From Linepithema humile (lineage: Eukaryota > Arthropoda > Insecta > Hymenoptera > Formicidae), in the NCBI RefSeq assembly GCF_040581485.1, contig NC_090132.1, positions 26,175,911 to 26,239,910 of the forward strand: DNA of 64,000 nucleotides, given 5' to 3'. The notes beneath the pieces were generated by a model, which did no database searches, was not told the origin of the DNA, and was given only the letters and a program-made list of their open reading frames with translations. A program made the translations under genes and the position numbers. Below, piece by piece: positions 10,727-22,137 of the stretch. Position 1 is the first letter of the stretch; every line of letters starts with the position of its first letter.

Positions 10727-12045
10727 ATGCCGGCAGTTGGAAACTCTGCGTTACGAAAACTCAATACCGGAATCTTGTCCGCGTGCGTGATCGGTCTTGG
10801 ATTATCGTATTATGCATATGTCGTGGAAACCAACAAAGAACAAGATGATTCGTACGAGGCGTTGTGTGACATTTCGGAGCATATTAGTTGCACTAAAGTA
10901 TTCATGTCCGAGTAAGTGAGCAAAATATATACTACATCGGCACGATCGTGTTAAAGATAATTATGTTCTCTTCATGCCTTTAGTCTAAATATGATTAACG
11001 ATTTTTCATTTGTTTCATCACTTTATATAGTCGAGATGCAATGGAATAACTTTATGGAATAACTTTATTATCTTCTGCAGGAAATATTCCCATATAAATT
11101 TTTATTTTAGACATGTCCTTATATTATATAGAATATTATTTTATACTGAATGAGGAACACAAATATCATTATTTTATCTTAATAATATAAAAAAATGATA
11201 CAACATTATATTTATGTGTATTTATGTTTATGTGAATATCAAAAAATAGCGACAACAGATAATAGCAGTAGAGTAGCAATGAACATGATGATTTGCCAGA
11301 TTTGGAGGTACATACCTATCGCAAATCGTTGATTGCTACTCTGCTGCTGCTCTACTGAACACGTTATCGATGAAACGTCATATGTTCAGCCATGATTCTT
11401 CGCTGCATAACTGCGCGAGTTTTTAAATAGGATGTTGGAATTTATAATCTAAAGAATAGTGTGGATTAATGTTTTCAGCATAATTTGATCGTTGTTATAG
11501 AGAACAGTGTAGAGATTAAGTAAGATAAAAATGACGTGACCATAAAATTATTTAAAATATGATTAAAAATAATCATGAAATTATTTCAACGAACAAAATA
11601 ATAAATAATATCGTATTTCAGATATGGCAAAGGATTCGGGCTGATTCCAAAAAATTCCATATTTAACATTCCAAATTCGTTATATGGTTTAGCATTTTAT
11701 ACTCAGGTTGCAATTTTAAGTATGTATTTAAGTATTGACAGTATTTATATATATTTTATATATCAATATGTATTTAAGTATTGACAGTATATATATTTTA
11801 TCTATCAATAATGAAATATTTTTTCAGGTATGATTAATAATTACACATGTTCTGCTGCCGTTGTTGTTCTGGGAATACTTTCAAACATTGGCTCGATATA
11901 TTTAGCTCATATATTATACATATTTAATGACATTTGCGTAGTGTGCATTAGCACTTATATTGTAAACGCAGCGATTACGTATTTCAGCATTAAGAAATTC
12001 CGAAAATTGTCCATCAATGATGCGCGCAAAAAGAAGATAAAATAA
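10727..12045 (+). CDS. Vkor: Vitamin K epoxide reductase, VKORC1 type (166 aa)
   Basis: Three exons (10727-10911, 11622-11719, 11828-12045) give 166 residues, close to the usual length of about 160. VKOR is a four-helix ER membrane enzyme that reduces vitamin K epoxide and quinone, with electrons passed between cysteine pairs. The loop pair is present in CDISEHISC (Cys47 and Cys55) and the active-site CXXC is CVVC (Cys131 and Cys134). GKGFGLIP, NSLYGLAFY and the hydrophobic segments match the family, and the C-terminal tail is basic (ARKKKIK), as expected for ER retention. Start choice: the ATG at 10727 precedes the first membrane segment. A polyadenylation signal AATAAA lies at 12386-12391. 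Its natural role in insects is not obvious, since they have no vitamin K-dependent clotting factors. Confidence 0.95.
11264..11348. repeat. Hairpin in VKOR intron 1
   Basis: Bases 11264-11280 pair with 11332-11348 over 17 positions with one G-T wobble, and an inner 7-bp stem pairs 11290-11296 with 11321-11327. The terminal loop is 24 nt and the internal loop is uneven (9 and 4 nt). The size fits a small-RNA precursor, but no known microRNA seed was recognised. Confidence 0.5.
11720..11812. repeat. Tandem duplication in VKOR intron 2
   Basis: A segment of roughly 45 bases beginning tatgtatttaagtattgaca occurs twice in a row (about 11721 and 11768) with small length differences in the TA-rich part. 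It fills most of the short intron ahead of exon 3. Confidence 0.75.
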
Positions 12046-13352
12046 CTTTTTTTCATTTAATTGCAACTTTTGCGGTTGTGATAGAGAAGCTATTATAACT
12101 TTTTTTACTAGACTGTTATTTTTTTATTTATAAAATTATATCAATGTAGATATAAGTATTAAAAATTTTACAGATAGATAAATGTAGTCTCAGACACATC
12201 ACTTATACCACGATGAGTGAGGTCAAGGCGTTTCTTCATGTTATATAATGCAAACGGTTCTTAATGTACAACTAATTTTTATACTGTAATTTACATAACC
12301 AGTTATATATCTGTTTGTTTTTACCCAACAAGAATGTTTTTAAAATCAAAGACGCATTTTTTAATAATAATTATGTACAATTGAAAATAAAAGTTTTATT
12401 TGTATTATAAATCAAAGATATGAACAATATAAATTATATTACATAATACAAAAATCGTATTAATAAAAATTATACACGATAATTCATATTGCAGGGCGTC
12501 TCAAGTTCTTCATATCTTTTTTGGCGACTATTCCTATATTTAATTTGATATAATTATTTCTATATTTGATTTGATATTTAATTTAACAAAAAATATGCTT
12601 GCTCAAAGAATATTGATGATAGAAATTACAATGAACGCGGAACTCTTTTGTACATTGTATATCGAAGTTAGCAACATTTTTCATACTTTTTTGTAAGAAT
12701 ATCAGTAATTTAAAATATGTGGCACATAAAAGAAATGTTAAAAAAAATATGAAACATCTTTTAATGTTAAAAAATTTAACGATTGTTATCAGTGTTCTAT
12801 TTTACTATATTTCATATAATCAATTTCAAATATGATTTGATTTGACGATTTCATGCGTCAATCTTTCGTAAAAAAGATGTTGCGTATATCATATAAAATT
12901 ACGCTTTTCTCGTTCGAAAGCAAAAAATCGATTATATAATTTCTAGCTTTAGCATTGTCCATCATTTCTTGATCACTTTCGTGAAAGGCGCAACATAAAA
13001 AATGAAATGAATTATTTATTAAGGATAAATTTAAAATTTTAATTGTATATATATTTACAAATAAACATGTGGTCATCAGTGATGCAATTAAGAGTAAAAA
13101 GAAGAAGCGGCGGTCAAATATCAAATATAAAAAAAAATACAAGATTATCGATAATTTATATACAGCGCAATTTATAATACACGTAACATACATACAATTC
13201 ATTATTTTACTAGAACTGTAGCTCTTTGTTCATGCCAGATTTGATCTGCTCATATTTTGAAAAAAAGAATCTTTGTGTACGCGTGCAGAGAAAGGAGAGC
13301 GGTATAATTCCACTGAAATGTACATTGTTGCGTCACTGACGACCATCGCTTA
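12046..13352. other. Convergent 3' region between VKOR and the unnamed gene
   Basis: The region is very AT-rich and is shared by the 3' UTRs of two genes that point at each other. The VKOR polyadenylation signal is at 12386-12391. A 114-codon minus-strand frame (12858-13202) is phenylalanine/leucine/isoleucine-rich, as expected by chance from AT-rich DNA, and has no recognisable domain. Confidence 0.5.
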
Positions 13353-16300
13353 TTATTTACCATCTTTTAACAGATCTTTAGTACTACGACTGATGCTGGC
13401 GAGAATACCGGGGCTCTTGAGCGGCGGTGTTTCGTCCAACCGGTTCAGGTGTAAATTGGAGGTATACGGTGCGCGCGTCGGCGTGTCGATGCCGTTCTTG
13501 TCCGCCTCGACGTTAAAACTCTTGCTGCGCGATAGCGACGATTTGTATGTCCGTTCGGGTTTCGGTGGTGCCTGAAGAGTGCTGTAGGTCGATGCTGTGT
13601 TCACTTTGGGAGACGTGTTCACAGTATTTTTGATCGATATGTTGATCATGCTACTGTGCTGCTGGTTCCTTTTACCGGGCGTACCGTGTCTCGTACCGAT
13701 ATTCGCGTGAACGCCTTGATGTCGCCTGGTCTGCGATGTTGCTTGCGACGAGCGTGTCGATTGTCCACCGGAATGCAGATTCCGCGGTAATGTTTGCGTG
13801 GACCGGAAGTGCTCCTCCCTCTCGTGATCGCCGGCCAGTCTGCTGGTGGATTTGCTAAATCTGCCGAGGGAGCTGGAGACAACGCTGAAACGCGGTCGTT
13901 TCCGAAAGATGATTCCGAGTCGTGATGTACTTTCTCTCGTCGGTTGAACGATCGAACGAGCGTAACGAGCCCATATATACATACACACATTCGAGATTCA
14001 TGCGTACCCTTCATGCAGCCCTCACCCGAAATCGAAGCGAGCGCGAGTTCGCCGAGATGCGACTTAAAAGATACCCAAGCGGCCCCGATTTAGTCGTTCG
14101 CACTTTGGCTCCTGAAGCTTGTACAATTAGATCCGTCTTTGGCGGCTGAGCGACATGAGATAGCAAATTTGTTGTCCACTCACGATGACAGCCTCCGATG
14201 TACATCGAGAGACAAATTTTCACTGACAATGTGCGAAAGCATGAAATATCCTCGAAATGCCGAATCATTTCTGACAAATATTTCACGTGTGCGATGGGCA
14301 ACTAAACTTATGAAATATCTCGAATCAATTCAGGTCTCTCGCACTTTCACTTTTAATTTATTATCATTTTCGTCTGCCAAAAATCGTGATTCTTTACAAT
14401 TTGTTAAAGTTTTTCTTGTATATCTCTATGTCTCAAATTAAAATATTAATTTAATTAATTTAACTTAATTTATCTCAAAGCCCATAAAAAGTAGATGAAA
14501 TCGAAACGACCGCTAATAACCGCGAGTAATATTACAAAGCAATCGATGTTTAAATAATTCGAAATTTATCAGCCAAAATTTGTCTCGCTCTCAAACTACG
14601 TCATATATCGAGTATACTTCGATTTACCTGTGCTCCGAATCTACGGTAATTTTACCGGAGCCGCGCGGTCTTCCGTGTCGCTGTTGGTCTCTGTCGTCCT
14701 CGTATCCTTTCTCGCGGCCGTAGATACTGCCGCCGAAAGGATCCTCGCCCAAATAGTACCTCTGCAAAGGCGGCGGCGTGGACTCGCTACGCTTCCATTG
14801 CTCCTGGACGACGTGATCGGTCGTTTTAGTGGCTGTCCTCACTTTATTCGACGCTTTGTTGACGTTGCGCGGTGACCGCGGTGGTCTCTCCGGGGGTTTA
14901 TCCTTCGGCGGCGTCACGACTCTTTCACTGACGAGCGGAATATTTCTATCGATCACGTTGTACTGTAAATAGGTCGGGCCGTTGTCATCGGTCTGCGTCA
15001 ATTGCGAGATCGAACTTCCCCGTTTATTCTTCCTCTCCGTGCTGGCTGAGCGCAATTTGCCCACCAGCTTTCGAAAAGATTCGCCGATCTTGTACTTAGA
15101 ACCGCTACCTGTAAATCGATTTTTAGCGCTTTACAATGATATTTTATCTACGAGCTATGATGATGTAATATTAATATTAACAATCTTTTTTTATCTTATC
15201 GATGTTAAAACTTGATTTTTAGATAATATTTGACAAACGAGAGGCACACATTGTAAGTTACATCTAGTTGCATCTCAATGGATTTTGTTTTCATCTTTTG
15301 AAAACTTACTTTTTGATGTCCGTGTAGTGTCGGATTTTTTTTCCTCGCGACGGGGCGTCGACGGTTCTGGAGAGATCGACCGTGATCGCGGCGAAGTGCT
15401 TTTATCGCGTTCTTGAACATCGCGGCTACGACTCTCCCAAGTTCTTTGCACCACATGTACCGGACTTGAGGTACGTCCCAAAGATAGATCATTGAAATTA
15501 ATCTTTTCTTCAGATTTTGTCCACTGCAAGCCATTAATTATGAATATAATGAAACATTTTATAAATCTACGATGATGCAAGTCAGTTATTCGTTTAATTA
15601 ATTGCTTATATCTAGCAATAAATATTAAAAAGAGCACAAATAGACATTAAATTTACTATAGGCTATTCTATTATTTTGTATATATTTTTCTCATAAATTT
15701 ATTTTAGAAAATGATAATTTCGATTACAAAAAAGGAAAGATTCGTACTTGTTCTTTCGGTTTCCGACGAATCGGTGGGGAAGGTGTGCGTTGCCGTTCCT
15801 CGATGGAATCTTGGTATTCGCGTCGAAAAGATTCGTAAGTTTTCGAATATGATGATTCAACTTGATTTCTCTTATGCCCGTGGGCATGTCCGTTGGCACG
15901 AGGAGATTCCACACGTCGAACCGGAGAGCTCGAGCGTGCGTGATTTTGTTTCTCTAAAACATGAATTTATACATTCACATTGTTTAAAAATTATATATAT
16001 AGTTTAATATTTATAAAGTTGTGATAAATTGATTATATTTGACTGCAAAATATATTATCGGAAAATCGTACAATTTTATCTTTCGCAAGAAACTTATATA
16101 AAAATAACATTTTATATTTTAATATGAATTTAAAAACAAATCTTTTAGCATTAATACTATGAATAATTTTTTTTCAATTGTTTTTTTCCATACCTCTCCC
16201 TTGATATCGCTCCGACCACTCGCTGATTCCATGAAAATATCTAGAAGGCGAATCCGAGTCTCGACCACGTCGCTGATGGCGGTTGGAGCTTGCGTTTTGA

Positions 16301-19300
16301 TAATCGCGTTCCTTCGGTGTGCAGGACTTCATAGTAACATTGATGTAGCTTGTATTGGTGCTGGTTGGGAGAGGAGAGTCGTCGGCGTCGAGAGACCCGT
16401 GGGAGGAGCGCGAGTCGCTACCGAAGTGGCTTTCCAGCCACTTCGATGTTTCGAATTTTCTCGCCTCGTCCTCTTCTTCAAGATCCAATGGCTTTTTCGT
16501 TAGAGCATCTTTCCGCGCGGCATCCGGGAAACCTATAATAACGTGTAGTGTTTTTTGTCTGCAGAGAATTGCGTCGGTAGGAGAATGGGATTTCGATATT
16601 TTTCAGACTCTAATTCCAGACGAGTTCTAGATTCAAAGTTCGAAACAATGAGACTTTAACCATTTTTTTTTTTTTGTTAAATAGATAATTTTCTGCTTAT
16701 TGCAGATATAATCTTGATGAGAAAATCGTTAATTTATTAACCGTCAGTTTTTGCGTTTCGATATTACGTATATTACGGAATATACCGCGGACCGTCCGAT
16801 CGATCGACCGTATAAACATGTGGAACGCGGCGATGGAAAATTAATAGAGAAAGGCGGCGCGTACCGGAGTATTTGTGAAGACGAGTCGTCCGCATGCCTG
16901 TTGGTGATGGCGACCAGTCGCCTATTCGTTCTCCTTCGCTTGTCTCTGCGACGTAGCGCATTTCTCGACCGACTCTCTCGCCGGCCGAGATGTAGTCCAC
17001 CACGTCCTCTTCTCTCTTCTTAACGTACCTCTGTGAGCTTTCTTTCTTCGTTTCCGATGCGTCGTCGTCGTTCCTTCCGTCGTCCGGAACCTCGTCGTCG
17101 TTAATCTGAAACAGAAGAGTTCGCGCGTTCAAAAAAAAAATTTTTTTTTTTTTTATTATTTACATTATATTATAATATTAATATTGTTATTTAAAATTTG
17201 TGGAACATTGAGGATAAGTGGAGACAAGGAAAGGAAAATGGAAGCGAGAGTGTACTTAGTCGATTTTTACTGCCGCGACTTACCTCTTCGTGCTCGACCG
17301 TTCGCTTTTTCTCGGTAACGATTAATCCGTCAGCCTTCAGCTCCTTCTTCTCCAAGGTCTTCTCGGTGTCGATAACCTTGTTTGACCTAGTCGTGTGCTG
17401 AATGACCCGCGGACCGGACTGCGGCGTCAACTGTTTCGAAGATTCAGCAAGTGCAACTCGCAAGTCGCCTCTATTGCTACGCACCGCTTTCTGGTATGCC
17501 TGCAAAGCAGATGCATCCGCATTTTAACCCCGGCACTCGCGACCAGTTATTATCTCCGAAAATACCCTCCCCTTTGATACATGTATATATTCCAAAATCT
17601 CGTCGCGATAAACCGGCTGGTCCGGCTTCGCTTGTTTTCCTCTTTGCAAGATGTATCGAGGGAGGCAACGTTCAAGAACAGTTATAATGGAACAAGTGTA
17701 CATTTCCGAATGCTTAGGAAGATATCACGAATCAAAGTATGACCGGTTATCGCGATTTTCATGAATTTTATTTACGCTCAAATAGCATCTATACATTTAT
17801 TCTAATTTTGTAACCGAAAAATAATAGCAATGATTTTGATTATCATTTTTGATAATTAATTTGTTTTATTATATCGTGAATTGATCTCCAGTCGAAATTT
17901 TACTTGAATATTATGACCTTAATTATTGAATCACATTTTTTAACACAAGCTGTTATTTTTATATGTGCTTCTCCCTTCAAACATCTGAGAAACATTGCGG
18001 ATTCGCAATCTCTTCGGTGACTTTCTTGATTTTGCTGCGAATCGATGCGCCGGTTGGTTACGCATTAAGAATGCGTAACACGTCCGTTCGTGTGCACCTA
18101 CTAAGACGCCGGGCGAATAAATGAAGAATTATGCAAAGTGCCGGGTTGCGATGACACGACACGATTGTCCGATTGCCGGCGCGAGAGGCGACCAGTGTCC
18201 GTGAACAAGCGCGTCGAGGACGATGACGAGCATGACGAATCGCGGCGGTACACCACCGAGAAAACTGTTCACCGTGTCACACTACTTTCAATCGGATCTG
18301 TGTTCTGGTCTAGTTGCAATGGGGCGTATTATGCGGTCTTAAACAGGTCCGACTTCAATGCGGCTATTAACGATTATTGTATATACCTTTCATTTTGTTA
18401 GAGAGAGAGAGAGACAGAGAAAAAAAAGAAGAAAGAGAGCGACACGTCCCGTCGATGCGTCGTCTGATTAAAGCAGAGCGCGCGTGTTTTCCCGAGCGGT
18501 CGTACCGATATCTCTCGCGCGAGGACGACTGGTCCAGCGGCGACGACGACGAGCGAGGAATCTCGCGAGGCTGCGAGGGATAGGACCACACGAGGAGGTA
18601 GGACGAGTTCTCCCGATCCCCCCTCGAGGACGACGCGAGCCGCGGCGCGATTCCGCCGACGAGAACGGGCACACGGGATACCGGGTCGCGGGCTGAATTC
18701 GCGGCTGATCGCACTCGGGCGAGACGTGCGGAACAGCTGCCGAGACTGCGGCTGTGGCATCTCGTGGCTCCTTCATCGCCATTGGGTGAAGGGAGAGCAA
18801 AATCGAGAGATCATCGACTTCCACTTCTTGAGATCCCTTTCCCTCTCCCTCTCTCTCTTGCTTTGTCTGTTGCTCTTTTTCTCTCCCGCTCTCTTTCTCT
18901 CTCTCTCTCTCTCTCTCTATCTCTTTCTCCTTCTCGTTTGCTCTCTCACTTGGCAACGCCATTCGCCGTTTAACTCCGTCCTTCCTTCGTCCTCTTCGTC
19001 CAGAACGATTCGACCTCCTCCATCCTGGATCGTTCATGCGCGCGAGAGCGTCTTTCATGTGTATACCTGTTGCCCGTCTTTCGCAATCCGGGTATTCCTC
19101 TCTCGCGTATCCTCGCGAGGCTTGCAAAACCTCGTCGCGATCGTCGTGGATGCAATTGCATGTTGCATAGATTGGTATCGGAGGGAGAAAGGGCTTTTTT
19201 TTTTTTTACTATAATGAGAAACCAAGCGCTGTTCTTGGACCCGTCTATCCGCGCTAACTGATGTGTTATTATGTCACTCGGAGAGTAACATGATCTGTAT

Positions 19301-19882
19301 TGCTATTATCGTGTCGGACGGCATAAACGTCAAATTAGCATGCTTCATTAAACATCGCGCTCGAAGTAAACGCAACGGCGAAGCAATCATTAAAAAAATA
19401 ACATATTGATCTAACAATAAGCGGACGCGTATTATCACATCTTCTAAACACGTTTCAAATTTAATCGCTCGAGTTGTCAGACCGAGAAAGCTTGGAAACT
19501 ATTTTATCTTTCTCGATATATCTTTTCACGCGTACACATAGCATTTCTAGAGAAATATAATATTAATTTTGTATGAACAGACAAAATATTGATATTGGGA
19601 GATATGAAATGTAAATGTTTTCTTTTCGTCTGCAAGCTATTTTGTAATGAAGAGGAATATCTGGCGCCTTGCCGACCGCGTGCCGACCGTGCTTGTCGTG
19701 TTAATGTAAGATACGTCTCTAACGACACAACGAACTATCAGATGGGACGAGTCTTTGGAGAACAAACAGCGCGACCTTTTCGCGGCGCGTGACGCCGGGA
19801 AAAGAGAATGCGCGTTTACAGCCGTATTCCCTGCGGCACGCGCAGGTGGAATTCAGGTGTGGGTGTGTCGCGCGTTGCATAT

Positions 19883-19922
<40 letters not shown>

Positions 19923-22137
19923 CTCGTCCGTGATATCTCCCAACTGCTGACGATCCTCCGTCTCGAGTCTCTCCTCGATCTCCTCGCGGCTCCGCATCAC
20001 CGTCTCGTTGAGCTCCTTTTGCACGACGTTGCCGCCATTTCCGGTCGCGATACCACCTGCCGTCGGCCGCCAGTCGACCTCCTGTGGTTGATCCCCGGTC
20101 GTGCGTCTCTAAACACCAGTTCGCAAACGTTAAAGGCACGTTTCTGTACGCGCGCGTGATACTACAAAAGGAAGCCGGGCTCCAGTCTGACAATGTATGC
20201 AGGATTAATGAACAATAGACGCGTGTCGTAAAGAACCAAGAAGATGCTTTTGCAAACTTGTTTGTTCTTACATCTCGCGTTTCGTAAAAACTCTTATGAT
20301 TGAAGTGCAACTTGGACCTTTTTAACCAACACGAAAGAAATAAGATAAGAAAGTATGAGACGAAAAAAAAAAAATTGGAGAAATGAAAAATTGTTCAATA
20401 TATTTACAACGAAGTTTTGCGTTTATATCACTGAAATTTACATCGCTATTTTTATCACTAAATTCACTAGCGTGCAAACCTCCTGAGTCGTATGCTCCTG
20501 TTGCTCGACATCTTCAGTCGTGTTCGTAGTGACGAAGGGTCCAGTGTCGACGACGACCTCGCCGTCCTCGAGCACGACCTGCCGTTTCACCCTGGTCTCG
20601 ATCTGCCGGGTGGTGGTGATCTCCTTCTTCTTACGGGTTTCCCATTCCTCTGAAAATCGGAAACAAGTATTTTCTCAGGCTCGGCAACATCAGCAAGAGC
20701 AATTTCTCGGTCCCGAACAAACGGACAAACGAAACGCGAACGATGAGCCGACGACAGGGAGAGACGCGGCGAAAGATTTTATTTCGTGTCGATTATCGTG
20801 CCTTTACAAGCATTTCAATCTAATGCCAAATAAGCGAAACAATATTTATACGCCGGATGAACAGCTATCTTTGCAATTGTCATGTTTGTCAGATAAAGCA
20901 AATAGTAGAAAAGAAGAATGCTAGCTTATCTTTATGTTTCCATCCTCGGGTCATACAATAATCTAATCTATTCTATTTGTATAACGAATACGAGGGTTCG
21001 ACAGGTCGGATGATTTTGGGCCATTTAAACATAAGATTTTGGACTGAATGTTACGGCACTTAACCACTCATATTGTTAGCACTTTTGAAAATGGTCATAG
21101 TTAAAATTTTCAAGATTACAAAATGATAAGATATTTTTATCAAATCATTTTTTACGATTTAAGTGAATTGAATCTGTATACTAGAGTCTCTTTTATCTCT
21201 CTTATCCTTTTACATTTATCATATAATGTATATTTCTTCGCTATTTCTACTGCCTCTCCAGCTATCGGAAGTCATGCCGATGTTAATAGCGTCGTCTTAA
21301 TAAATTTGCGATTTACACGCCGATGGCACGAAGGGTCATAGATTACCATTTCTGTTCGTAGATTAACATTTCTGTTCAAGGAATTTACCTTCTTTGATTA
21401 ATGCCACGGAGTTCTCAGGGTCAACCTGAAAAAGGAAACAATACGTATGTAAATCCGCCTACGAGCGAGAGCGTCGGAGGAGGCGAAGCGGCGATTCCTT
21501 TCGGCTAAGGACATTCCGGGGAAGTTACGTATCGCGAGAAGTACGCGTCTACCGCAAATAACTTCGCTGTAACCGCTTTCTTACTCCATGTTACACGCGA
21601 CTAAACTCTTGACCGACACCCGGCAGATCCCGATCCGATGTTAACGTGAAGTAAGATTATTCGCAAGATCAACTCTGAATAAACGAACAAATGACTTTCG
21701 ACAGATTGATTTAACGCAATTACGCGACTTACAATGCGAGCTAAAAATAAGACTTAATCGAATACAAAGTTGGTCAGGGCTAATCGGAAGCAATTAATCG
21801 ATTAGAGATTTGATTGAAAGAAAAATTTATCGAAATGGCAAATTAATGGAACAATAAATTTATCCGTCAAAATTTTTATTTGATGAATTGTTTTTAGTCA
21901 ACAATTCTTTTTTCTATTCATCTTCTAGTCGATAAATTGTTCCTTCGACTTTTTCTCGAATAATTCATCACTTCATCGAATTTTTCATACATCAAACTTT
22001 CGTGAAAGTGAAACGCGCGAATAGCTGAGAAAATGCATTCTGAAAGAGCCGGAGAAAATGTTACTCACGAGAATAGAGGAGTGGGTGTTCGCTGGTGGAC
22101 GGGCCTCGTATCGGCGTGTCGAAATCACCTCCATCAT
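13353..22137 (-). CDS. Unnamed disordered basic protein (896 aa, 11 exons)
   Basis: Eleven coding exons join in phase: 22069-22137, 21389-21425, 20480-20649, 19923-20108, 17284-17499, 16865-17105, 16194-16532, 15748-15953, 15310-15523, 14628-15108, 13353-13884. I do not recognise the family. The N-terminal third is charged and likely helical (EEWETRKKKEITTTRQ, then VVLEDGEVVVDTGPFVTTNT and VVQKELNETVMRSREEIEER). Around residues 320-345 is an acidic-to-aromatic patch, DEARKFETSKWLESHFGSDS. Residues 420-560 are rich in Ser, Arg and Pro with SP/TP sites. Residues 560-590 hold a basic segment, GSKYKIGESFRKLVGKLRS, followed by proline-rich stretches such as PPKDKPPERPP that could bind SH3 domains. 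The tail has KSPGILASISRSTKDLL. There is no signal peptide or membrane segment, so it is probably a cytoplasmic scaffold or cytoskeleton-associated protein (inference only). The start is the first of two adjacent ATGs; a short upstream ATG frame precedes it. Confidence 0.85.
18140..19200. promoter_or_regulatory. GC-rich GA/CT island inside the unnamed gene (possible internal promoter)
   Basis: In the large intron between exons 4 and 5 of the unnamed gene, about 1 kb is GC-rich with CpGs, has GA tracts near 18401-18440, and contains CT-rich DNA at 18840-18950 with a perfect (CT)11 at 18897-18918. Such GA/CT tracts are bound by GAGA-type factors at many insect promoters. Long frames on both strands here (for example minus 18468-19127) have no ATG start and simply follow the low-complexity composition. 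An alternative first exon for a shorter isoform is possible but not shown. Confidence 0.35.
19889..19918. repeat. (AT)15 microsatellite
   Basis: A perfect AT run starts 5 bases past the exon-4 donor (GAG|GT at 19922-19921) of the unnamed gene, on its intron side. Confidence 0.95.

Noticed and set aside
12858..13202. 114-codon hydrophobic minus-strand frame
   Set aside because: Phe/Leu/Ile richness is what AT-rich DNA yields by chance. It lies where 3' UTRs are expected.
18468..19127. 219-codon minus-strand frame in the unnamed gene's intron
   Set aside because: It begins at TTG, not ATG, and its Glu/Arg runs come from the CT microsatellite. No splice phase joins it to the gene.
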